DNA from: Plenodomus lindquistii
Lineage: Eukaryota > Ascomycota > Dothideomycetes > Pleosporales > Leptosphaeriaceae
Assembly (NCBI GenBank): GCA_025504975.1
Contig: JANUWI010000004.1
Location: forward strand, 1 to 64,000
Reading direction: 5' to 3'
DNA length: 64,000 nt
Shown here in pieces: positions 1-10,150 of the stretch. The position numbers were made by a program, and so were the translations under genes. The notes beneath the pieces are model-generated. The model was not told the origin of the DNA, ran no database searches, and worked only from the letters and a program-made list of their open reading frames with translations. Numbering within the stretch: the stretch's first letter is position 1; each line of letters opens with the position of its first letter.

Positions 1-960
1 TTTTTAATAGATAATATCTAAACTACTAACTTTTAACTACAAATAGCTATTATTTATATAATAAAATTTTTTTCTTAAGTAGAAATAAGTAATAAAACTA
101 TAACTAAATATAGTATTTTAGTAAATTAATATTAGTACTATAAATTTTTAACTTTTCTAAAGTTTTTTTATATATAAATTTAGAAAATACTACTCTATAC
201 CTTTAACTAGCTACTATTTATATAGTAGAAATTAGCTTTAATAAGTAAATAATAAAAATAAATATAAATTTAAATTAAGCTATATTAAATTAAAGCTAGT
301 ATTAAAAACTTATATATTTTTTAAAATACTAATTAAAGTAATAGTATTTAACTATAATTAGCTAGTATTTATATAGTAGAAGTTATATTTAAAATAGATT
401 AATATATAGAAATAAGTTTATAAAAAAAGTAATATCTACTACTAGAGAATATATACTTTTTCTAATTTTTCTTTTTAAAATATTCTTTTACTTACTAGCT
501 TTTACTATAACTAGCTACTAGATAAATTGTAGAAATTGCTATTAATATAGTAATTAGTAGATAAAACTTTTTCTATAGTAATACTTTACTTAACTAAAGC
601 TAGTACTAAATTTAATAAAAGATTATGCTATAGAAACTTGTTTACCTATATACCTTACTATAGTTTATATCTTAAAATATTTTATTTCTATTAAAGTAAA
701 TAATTATAATTCTATTATATAGTAAAAATAGATAGATAATAGTACTATTAAATATTCTCTATTTTTTATAATTATTCTATTTATAGTACAAGAAAATATA
801 TATAACTAGTAGTAAGTTTTAAAATAGAAAGTTATCTAAAAAGATATTATATATATTAGTATAATTTAAAGTTATAAAAGTATATAACTAAATAGAAAAA
901 AATAAAAAAAGTAGTAAATAAAAATAATAGATTAAAATTATAACTAATAAATAAGCTATA
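1..960. repeat. decayed satellite monomers
   Basis: Segments resembling the satellite core motif (an 'aactagctactatttatata' type stretch followed by 'gtagaaatt') recur near 42, 202, 349 and 503, with a weaker one near 660. The spacing is about 147-160 bp, close to the monomer length of the adjacent array. They are much more diverged than the copies from 985 onward. They look like older, unhomogenised units of the same satellite, and the array may continue beyond the left edge of the window. Confidence 0.55.
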
Positions 961-984
961 TAATAGTACTAAGTTATTAATTAC

Positions 985-2295
985 AGCTAGCACTAGAGAA
1001 TTTCTACTTTTTTTCTACTTTTTTAGAGAAATTCTCTAAGGCACTAGCTTATAACTATAACTAGGCACTATTTATATAATAGAAACTACTTTTTATATAT
1101 AAATAAGTAATTTTAAGCTTATTAGAAGTATAGCCCTAGAGAATTAGAGCTAGCACTAGAGAATTTCTACTTTTTTTCTACTTTTTTAAAAAAATTCTCT
1201 AGGGCACTAGCTTATAACTATAACTAGCGACTAATTATATAATAGAAATTACTTTTTATATATAAATAAGTAATTGTAAGCTTATTAGAAGTATAGCCCT
1301 AGAGAATTAGAGCTAGCACTAGAGAATTTCTATTTTTTCTATAAAAATTCTCTAGGGCACTAGCTTATAACTATAACTAGTAACTATTTATATAATAGAA
1401 ATTACTTTTTATATATAAATAAGTAATTGTAAGCTTATTAGAAGTATAGCCCTAGAGAATTAGAGCTAGTACTAGAGAATTTCTACTTTTTTTCTACTTT
1501 TTTAGAAAAATTCTCTAGGGCACTAGCTTATAACTATAACTAGCAACTAATTATATAATAGAAATTACTTTTTATATATAAATAAGTAATTTTAAGCTTA
1601 TTAGAAGTATAGCCCTAGAGAATTAGAGCTAGCACTAGAGAATTTCTATTTTTTCTACAAAAATTCTCTAGGGCACTAGCTTATAACTATAACTAGTAAC
1701 TATTTATATAATAGAAATTACTTTTTATATATAAATAAGTAATTGTAAGCTTATTAGAAGTATAGCCCTAGAGAATTAGAGCTAGCACTAGAGAATTTCT
1801 ACTTTTTTTCTATTTTTTTAAAAAAACTCTCTAGGGCACTAGCTTATAACTATAACTAGTAACTATTTACATTATAGAAATTACTTTTTATATATAAATA
1901 AGTAATTCTAAGCTTATTAGAAGTATAGCCCTAGAGAATTAGAGCTAGTACTAGAGAATTTCTACTTTTTCTATAAAAATTCTCTAGGGCACTAGCTTAT
2001 AACTATAAGTAGCAACTATTTATATAATAGAAATTACTTTTTATATATAAATAAGTAATTGTAAGCTTATTAGAAGTATAGCCCTAGAGAATTAGAGCTA
2101 GCACTAGAGAATTTCTACTTTTTTTCTATTTTTTTAAAAAAATTCTCTAGGGCACTAGCTTATAACTATAACTAGCAACTAATTATATAATAGAAATTAC
2201 TTTTTATATATAAATAAGTAATTTTAAGCTTATTAGAAGTATAGCCCTAGAGAATTAGAGCTAGCACTAGAGAATTTCTACTTTTTTTTTTTTTA
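985..2295. repeat. satellite array, alternating 163/153-bp monomers
   Basis: The landmark 'tagccctagagaattagag' occurs at 1131, 1294, 1447, 1610, 1763, 1926, 2079 and 2242. The intervals are 163, 153, 163, 153, 163, 153 and 163 bp, so monomers alternate long and short as a 316-bp dimer. The 10-bp difference lies in a T-rich loop between the near-complementary arms 'ctagagaattt' and 'aaattctctag', so each monomer can form a hairpin. A second dyad is 'aattactt' with 'aagtaatt'. The monomers are highly similar to one another. No coding potential is seen. Confidence 0.92.
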
Positions 2296-2441
2296 GGGCT
2301 AGCTAGATTAGGCCTAGGGCTAGCTACTAGACTACTAAAACTAAAAATATATTAAAAATAGCCTAAATAAGTAATTTTAAGTCTTAAATCCCTAGAATTC
2401 TCTAGGGTTTAAAAAATTCTCTAGGGGAGCTGGTTCTCTTG
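2296..2441. other. junction between satellite and 2-kb repeats
   Basis: This short stretch follows the last satellite monomer. It contains further CTAGAGAATT/AATTCTCTAG-type elements, including a near-perfect palindrome 'ccctagaattctctaggg' near 2390-2407. It has no open frame and may be a truncated or rearranged satellite unit. Confidence 0.5.
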
Positions 2442-4415
2442 TTAGGCTATAATATAGAAGCGTTTAACTATAATTAGATAGCTATTAAAATAGAATATTT
2501 TTTTATTTTCTAACTAGTTTATATTATCTAAATTACCTGCGTTAAGTTCTATATACTTACTATATACTAGAATACTAATTATTTTATTTATTAGGCTATA
2601 TAATCTATTAGCAAGATACTATTTATATATCTCTAGAAAGTAGTTATAGTTTTCCTCTATATATTCTTTACGCTATGTAATAGAAAGTAGTATTTTAGTA
2701 AAAAGTACTTTTATATAGTATACTATTTCTACTAGTATATATAAGTAGTTTTTAGCTATATATAAGCGCTTTATTTTTATATCTATATCTAGTATAGCTA
2801 GATAGTATAGCAGCCTGCTTAAAAAAACGTTATTACTATATAAAACTAAAATAAATAAGCTTAGTAATATAAATAGTATAAATATCTAATTTTTTTTATT
2901 ACTACTATCTAGAGTATTTTATAACTATATTACTAATAGCTTCTAATTTTTCTACTAGTAGAATAGTTTACGCGTATTTTTTATTTTATCTATTAGCTAT
3001 TATTTATAATATTTATAGAGTTGCTAGGCGCCTTTTTTACTAGCATTATTATTTTTACTATTATTAATACTATATTTATTTTTGCTATTTTCTGCGTTAC
3101 TACTACCTACGCTATTTTTCTTTTTATTTTTCTATAGTAGAGATTCTTTTAACTGCAACTTTTTCTTTCTAATAATCTAGAGATAGTAGTATATAAAGTA
3201 GATAATATAACTTATATATATTATCTAACTCTCTAGGTTTTATAGTTAGGCTAGTAGCCTCTAATTAATTTTACTTTACTATATATTATAAAGCTAGCGT
3301 TTTATTTTTTATAGTAGTATTAATAATTTTTTAATATACTTTTTAATTAGTTATTCTATTAGTTTAGCAGCTAGCTATAGCTTTATTTTATTTTAATTAA
3401 AGAGCTAGATTTAATACTCTAGATACGCTAGATTTTAGTTTTTAAAGTACTTTAACTACTCTACTTTTTTAAACTACCTAGTTTTATTAGTTTTTACAGC
3501 GTTTTCTATAATATCTATATCTATTTTAAGTTATTTCTATACTTTAAACTATGCGCTAAGCTATTATTTAATAATATAATTTTAATCTATATTTTATTTA
3601 TTTTCTAATCTATTTAAATTAATAATAAAATATTTCTATAGCTCTCTATTATAGAAAAATGTCTATACTTTTATAGATATATATAATATACTTTTATTAC
3701 CTATTTATAAAAGTTTATATAATTTTCTATTATATATTTTTATATTACTTTTATTTATTATAATAAAGCTATACTTTTTATACTTTAGACTATCTAATAG
3801 CGTTCTAAGCTTTTAAATTAGCTATACTAGCTACTCTAAAGGCTTAATTTCTTTTAAATTAATAGTAGTAAACTATATAAAATAGTCTACTACTTATTAT
3901 TATACTATAATAGGCGTTCTATACTATTTATGTAAATACTAGTTAAAATTAATTACTTTAATATAGTACTATTTATAAACTAGCATACTATAGTTACTAA
4001 AAAAGTAAAATATAGTATTATAGTTATTTTTAGAGATTATCTAGAGCTAGTTTTATTACTCTACGTTTTATACGCTGCTACTATTCTACTATATATTTTA
4101 TACAATTAGCGTTTAGCTATTCTAGATAGAGTTTTCTATTACTACTAAACTCTAATTTTAATTATAGATAATAGCGCTGTACCTATTAAACTTCTAAAAA
4201 CTAATTATATATATAAATTAAAACTAATTTTATATAGGTAATAAATTTAAATAAGTATATTATTACTAGGTATTAGAAAGAAGATAATTTAGGTATTAGG
4301 CCTTAGAATTTCTTTATAAAATGTACTAAGCTCTAACGCTAAGTAATTTATAGTAAATATTAGGCTAAACACTCTATTTTATATAGATTAGACTAAACAC
4401 CCTGCTTTATATAGA
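2442..4415. repeat. RIP-degraded ~1.97-kb repeat, copy 1
   Basis: This is the first of two head-to-tail copies. Corresponding landmarks lie 1974 bp apart, for example 'ttaggctataatat' at 2442 and 4416, and 'gtctatacttttatag' at 3661 and 5635. Every frame is broken by many stops. The sequence is probably a mutated transposable element or other duplicated unit, but I cannot assign a family. Copy 1 keeps slightly more G and C than copy 2 at many sites (for example 'acctgcgttaag' against 'atttatattaaa'). Confidence 0.88.
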
Positions 4416-6388
4416 TTAGGCTATAATATAAAAGTATTTAACTATAATTAGGCAGCTATTAAAATAGAATATCTTTTTATTTTCTAACTAGTTTATATTA
4501 TCTAAATTATTTATATTAAATTCTATATACTTACTACATACTAGAATACTAATTATTTTATTTATTAAGCTATATAATTTATTAGTAAAATACTATTTAT
4601 ATATTTCTAGAAAGTAGTTATAGTTTTTTTCTATATATTCTTTACGCTGCGTAATAGAAAGTAGTACTTTAGTAAAAAGTACTTTTATATAGTATACTAT
4701 TTCTACTAGTATATATAAATAGTTTTTAGCTATATATAAGTATTTTATTTCTATATCTATACCTAGTATAGCTAGATAGTATAGTAGTCTACTTAAAAAA
4801 ATATTATTACTATATAAAACTAAAATAAATAAGCTTAGTAATATAAATAGTATAAATATCTAATTTTTTTTATTACTACTATCTAGAGTATTTTATAACT
4901 ATATTACTAATAGCTTTTAATTTTTTTATTAGTAGAATAGCTTACGCGTATTTTTTATTTTATCTATTAACTATTATTTATACTATTTATAGAGTTACTA
5001 GACGCTTTTTTTACTAGTATTATTATTTTTACTATTATTAGTACTATACTTATTTTTACTATTTTCTATATTACTACTACCTACGCTATCCTCCTTTTTA
5101 TTTTTCTATAGTAGAGATTTTTTTAACTATAACTTTTTCTCTCTAATAATCTAGAGATAGTAGTATATAAAGTAGATAATATAACTTATATATATTACCT
5201 AACTTTTTAAATTCTATAGTTAAACTAGTAGCTTCTAATTAATTTTATTTTACTATATACTATAAAGCTAGCGTTTTATTTTTTATAGTAGTATTAATAA
5301 TTTTTTAATATACTTTTTAATTAGTTATTTTATTAGTTTAGCAGCTAGCTGCAGCTTTGCTTTATTTTAATTAAAAAGCTAGATTTAATACTTTAAATAT
5401 ACTAGATTTTAGTTTTTAAAGTGCTCTAATTACTTTACTTTTTTAAATTATTTAGTTTTATTAGTTTTTATAGCGTTTTTTATAATATTTATATCTATTT
5501 TAAGTTTTTTCTATACTTTAAGCTATACGCTAAACTATTATTTAATAATATAATTTTAATCTATATTTTACTTATTTTCTAATCTACCTAAATTAATAAT
5601 AAAATATTTTAGCTATTTTCTATTATAGAAAAATGTCTATACTTTTATAGATATATATAATACGCTTTTATTACTTACCTATAAAAATTTATATAATTTT
5701 CTATAGTATATTTTTATATTACTTTTATCTATTATAATAAAGCTATATTTTTAACACTATAGACTATCTAATAGTGTTCTAAGCTTTTAAATTAGCTATA
5801 CTAGCTACTCTAAAGGCTTAATTTCTTTTAAATTAATAGTAGTAAACTATATAAAATAGTCTACTATTTATTATTATACTATAATAGGCGTTCTATACTA
5901 TTTATATAAATACTAGTTAAAATTAATTACTCTAGTATAGTACTACTTATAAACTAGTATACTATAGTTACTAAAAAAGCAGAATATAGTATTATAGTTA
6001 TTTTTAGAGATTTTCTAGAGCTAGTTTTATTATTCTATATTTTATACGCTGCTGCTATTATACTACGTATTTTATATAATTAGCGCTTAGCTATTCTAGA
6101 TAGAATTTTCTATTACTACTAAACTCTAACTTTAACTCTACTAAACTTTAACTATAATTATAGATAATAGCACTGCGCCTATTAAACTTCTAGAAACTAA
6201 TAGTATATATAAATTAAAACTAATTTTATATAAGTAATAAACTTAAATAAGTATATTATTACTAGGTGTTAGAAAGAAAATAACTTAGATATTAGACTTT
6301 AGAATTTCCTTATAAAAAGTGCTAAGCTCTAACGCTAAGCAATTTATAGTAAATATTAGGCCTAACACTCTACTTTATATAGATTAGA
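4416..6388. repeat. RIP-degraded ~1.97-kb repeat, copy 2
   Basis: This is the second head-to-tail copy of the unit at 2442-4415. Most differences from copy 1 are C/T or G/A transitions, as expected after RIP. A local duplication of about 22 bp ('taactctactaaacttta' region near 6130-6165) is present here and absent from copy 1. Both copies end near a 'cactctatttatatagattag'-like motif that is itself repeated at their junction. No coding capacity remains. Confidence 0.88.
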
Positions 6389-8581
6389 CTTAAATACTAT
6401 TTTATAACTACTATTATTTTACTTTTATATATTTATAAATTATACTCTATTTTATAGTACTATATATAGTATTATATCTATTTATAGCTTTTACTAGTCT
6501 ATTTTTTTCTTTTACTTTTTTTTTATTACTATATATTTTAAACTTTTTTAAAGTAATTAAATATAGGCTTTTTTTAGCTATAGAGTTACTTTTATACTAA
6601 ATCTATTTTTTCTATATAATTTATAACGCGTAGTAGTTTTATTAGTAGTTTAAAATTTAATAATTCTTTTTTATACTAATACTAGCTTATATATAGTAAT
6701 TATAGCTTTTTTTAATACTTTTCTAAAAGCTTTAACTATAGAAGCTAGTAAGTTATCTATATACTTTTAAATTTTTACATTTATAAATATTAATTATAAG
6801 TTTAGTTTAAATATATTATTTAAAGTTTATAACTACTAAAGTTTATTATTATTAAAAAGTAGTAATAAAGTATATAACTAGACTTTAAAATTTAATATAA
6901 CTAACTCTAGTTAATATAAAACTAGTCTAGTACTATAAAACTTTTTTTTTAATATTACTAGGTATAATTATAGCTTTATAAACGTATATAAAGTATAGAA
7001 AAAACTTAAATTTTATAATATATATAATATAGTTATATATAAACTTTTTAGTTTAGTAGCTATATACCTATTTTAAAAGTATAAAATAATTTATATTAAA
7101 TAGCTATAGAAAGTATAATAAATAAAAAAGTATATATATAATAATAATCCTTTTTTTATAGTATTACTAGAATTTAAATAAATTATAGCTTTTATAGCTA
7201 TTAATAATATATAGCTAGTACTTTCTAATAGTATGTATTTTAGTATAAATATATTAAAATACTCTAACTACTAAAATCTAAATTTATTAGTTATCTAGCT
7301 ATTTTTAAAAATTATAATAATCTAGTTTTAAAGTAGAGCGTTTTTTTAATACTAGGCTAAAAAGTAGTAACTACTTTTAAAAATAATAAAAAGTAAAATA
7401 GCCTATTTTATTGTATTAATATTTTATATAACTATTATCTATTTTTAGTTACTTTACTAAACTAATTTTATTTATTTTTAATATACTAAAGCTATAATAA
7501 CTATTTTTATTAATATCTAGCTTATTATAAAGTCTATTTTATAAAAGTTATATATATTTTTATTTTAGATACTATACTTTTTTTTATATTAGTTACTAAT
7601 TAGAACTAGATTTAAATACCTCTAGCGTTTTTATAAAAAGTTTTTTTATAGTTATATTTATAATTAAACTCTATTTAAAATTAAAAATAGTATTTTATAA
7701 ACGTACTAGAGTAGTTAATACTAATATAGTCTAGATTATATTTATTATATAAAAAATTAGCTATATTTACTATAGCTATAAACTTTAAAAAAAATTTATA
7801 AAAATAGTTTAAATATATACTAAATAATTACTTTTTTTTAAGTTTTTCTTTTATTTTTTTAATTAGATATATATTTTTTTTATAAAAGCTTTTTAGTATA
7901 TTAATTATTTAGTATAGTATAAAAAGCTTTATAAATAGCTATAATATATTATAAAAAAAGTATTATATTTTATTTTAAAGCTAATATAGTAGTTTATATC
8001 TAAATATTTATTAGAAAAGCTTATTTACTATTATTATAGAGGTATTACGTAGGTATATAAAGTTTAGTAGAGTTTTTATAAAGTATCTAATTTAATTATC
8101 TATTTAATCTAACTATAAAGTATATTAAATTTCTATAAAAAGCTCTTTTATAATTATACTTATAATTTAACTTTTTTTTAAATTTAAAGTAATATTTAAT
8201 AAAGTTTATAGCTATATTTTTACTAGTAGAGTTATAGTACTAGGCTTTAAATAAAATATTTACTATATTTTTAACTATAGTAAACTAGAGTAGAAATTTT
8301 TTTATAGTAAAATTAAGTATATATTTACTAATTACCTTTTTTTACATTTTAAATAGCTTTATTAAATTAAGTTTATAGTTATATTATAAAATAGCACTAG
8401 CGTGTTATTATTATAAAGTTTTTTCTATAACTTTATAAACTATAGTAGCTTTTAGAATAGTAAGTAAGTTATTATATTTTATTAGATAGCCTATAATATA
8501 AGCTATATTTAAAATTTAATTAAAAACTTCTTTATATTGTTGCGTTAAAACATTAATAGTAGTATAAAGTTTAGTGTAGTC
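6389..8581. repeat. RIP-degraded repeat DNA of unknown family
   Basis: The composition is AT-rich and depleted of CA and TG, as in the preceding copies, but the sequence does not match them by eye. All frames are closed by stops. It is probably one or more degraded transposon copies whose partners lie outside the window, because RIP needs duplicated sequence. Family and ends cannot be recognised. Confidence 0.6.
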
Positions 8582-9742
8582 TTAGCAGAGCCCGGCCACT
8601 CACCTGTGCTGGCCACTTGCCTGTAGAGTACGTTACTTATAATAGGGCGCTATTTTTCCGCTCTACTTACAGCGGAAACCCCCATTCCGGAGTGCCCGTA
8701 GGGACCTCTGATTTAGGTTTGCCGCTCTAAACATATAGAACCATGCTACGAACGATATCCCTTAGGTTCGCCGAAGTTATCTAATGCTCACAACATTTGG
8801 GCATGGCGGTACTATGCTTATCGTGGCGGTAGTATCGGCAGCAAAGATGCTGTTCCTATATCTTTAGAATAGCCCTCATCATCTTTATGTTAAGATTGCA
8901 CTCGTTTGTTCCGCTTACCTAGTTCTCAATCGCCTATTCATTATGGCCACATGGTTACTCTTCATTCTGTTCTTGTTCACTGCTGATGCTCAGTTCATTC
9001 AACATTACAATGTCCACTGCTAGCTCATGAAGTATCTCCTCTCTTTCCTGTACTTCTCTCCGTCTCGCTCGACCGCCCGGAAAGGCTCTCTCTCCATCCA
9101 CCTTTTCCATCCTCCCTGTGTGTTATCGCACTACCATATTGCCAAGATGGCATACCTTCAGCCATAGCTCCATCCGACACATCCAAGGTATCAATAGCGA
9201 TGTCGATAAAAGTCGGTTAGCTAGGTTTAATGTAAAAAGTGCACCCTGAGGATATGTTACAGAAGAACTGATGAACACCTGGAGAAAAGGGTGGAATGCG
9301 CAAGCGTACCGACAGCATCCTCCGCGACGTCAATAAGCTTTCTGAGATTGTCCGTGTGGGTCGGAAAGACTTTCTTTCTGTGGCCGAATGAGACGTACTT
9401 CATCTCTGCCAATCTCTGAAGAGTGTAGGCTCTGGGAAGATCATAATTTGCTCGGCACTCAATGGAAAGATCAGACTAGAATACGAGCGTACACTGAGAG
9501 GTAAAAACTCAACGCCTCCTCGCGGATATTCAAATCAACAGGTAGGGTGTATCGAGGTAAGTATTGGTTTCTAGGCAGAACTACAGTACTACGATATCCG
9601 ATTGTCTTTGCGCAGCAGCTTCCACCTCCATGATAATTGACACATCCTACGATCGGCCGAGCTTAAACTCTCCGTAGAGAGAACTCCATACAACGATCCA
9701 TGGGACTTGGATACTTCCTCGGGTTCGTAGTGTTATGTTTTA
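8582..9742. other. intergenic DNA beside the isochore
   Basis: Composition is ordinary. No gene of normal size is supported. The stretch holds a 26-codon open frame at 8943-9023 that starts like a signal peptide, described separately. A short local near-repeat is seen around 8810-8835 ('ggcggtactatg' and 'ggcggtagtatc'). Confidence 0.6.
8943..9023 (+). other. signal-peptide-like mini-ORF (doubtful)
   Basis: ATG to TAG encodes 26 residues. The first 17 (MATWLLFILFLFTADAQ) look like a textbook secretion signal with a hydrophobic core and an Ala-x-Ala-like end, followed by only nine more residues. It could be the start of a broken secreted-protein gene at the edge of the RIP block, the first exon of an unrecognised gene, or chance. 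No convincing downstream exon was found. Confidence 0.25.
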
Positions 9743-10032
9743 TTAGCAGCAAGCCTACAAGGAACTACATTAGCAACAAATCTATGACAAAGTAGACGAA
9801 GACATGGAAAATAACAACTTACAGCGTCCAAGTCGCAGAGACACGTTGCCACATCGCAGACTCCTGGGGCCCGAGCATTCTCTACCTCGCACTCTAGTTC
9901 ACATTCGATTCGAACCGCCTCGCAGTCTACTAGAGGAAACCCCTGGCGCTTCTGCAAGCCCTCGGGACTGTTCGAACTGGGTAAAGCGGTGGCGATACCA
10001 ACGAGGACAGCGAGGAGTGGAAGAAGCTTCAT
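9743..10032 (-). CDS. small secreted cysteine-rich protein
   Basis: Proposed model: exon 1 at 10032-9823, a 68-nt intron with donor GTAAGT and acceptor TTGTAG, and exon 2 at 9754-9743 encoding Ala-Cys-Cys-stop. The product is 73 aa. Residues 1-17 form a signal peptide (MKLLPLLAVLVGIATAL). A Lys-Arg at 28-29 is a Kex2-type processing site. The mature part carries eight cysteines (about 37, 44, 48, 59, 64, 66, 72, 73), so four disulfides are possible. Reading through the intron instead gives a 99-aa form with a different tail. A TATATAA-like box lies about 110 nt upstream (near 10142-10150). The gene lies 1.2 kb from the RIP isochore and is transcribed toward it, a setting typical of effector genes in Pleosporales. 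I recognise no family; the effector role is inferred. Confidence 0.62.
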
Positions 10033-10141
10033 GGTGAAGGTAGAGTAAAAGAGTACAATCTTCGTATGATAGTTTAGGGAGGACTTGGTAAGAAGCAAGC
10101 TGGCAGTGGAGGATATCAACAACGTAGGAGTCTTCGAGACT

Positions 10142-10150
10142 ATTATATAC
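10142..10150 (-). promoter_or_regulatory. TATA-like box of the cysteine-rich protein gene
   Basis: On the minus strand the sequence reads TATATAAT. It sits about 110 nt upstream of the ATG at 10032, a normal distance for a fungal TATA box and 5' leader. It supports the chosen start. Confidence 0.4.

Larger units (their letters stand above)
1..8581. other. AT-rich, RIP-degraded isochore
   Basis: This block is dominated by TA dinucleotides, and CA and TG are almost absent. That is what repeat-induced point mutation (C to T in CpA context, on both strands) leaves behind. It has no meaningful reading frame and no gene. It contains a satellite array, two copies of a ~2-kb repeat and other degraded repeat DNA. 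Composition changes abruptly near 8582, where CpG- and CA-containing sequence resumes. The RIP interpretation is inferred from dinucleotide bias read by eye; no index was computed. Confidence 0.93.

Noticed and set aside
985..2295. CRISPR array
   Set aside because: Repeats are 153-163 bp with no unique spacers, and the genome is eukaryotic.
2880..3200. Possible transposase or reverse transcriptase remnants inside the 2-kb repeats
   Set aside because: After RIP no frame or motif is readable by eye. A family name would be invention without a de-RIP consensus.
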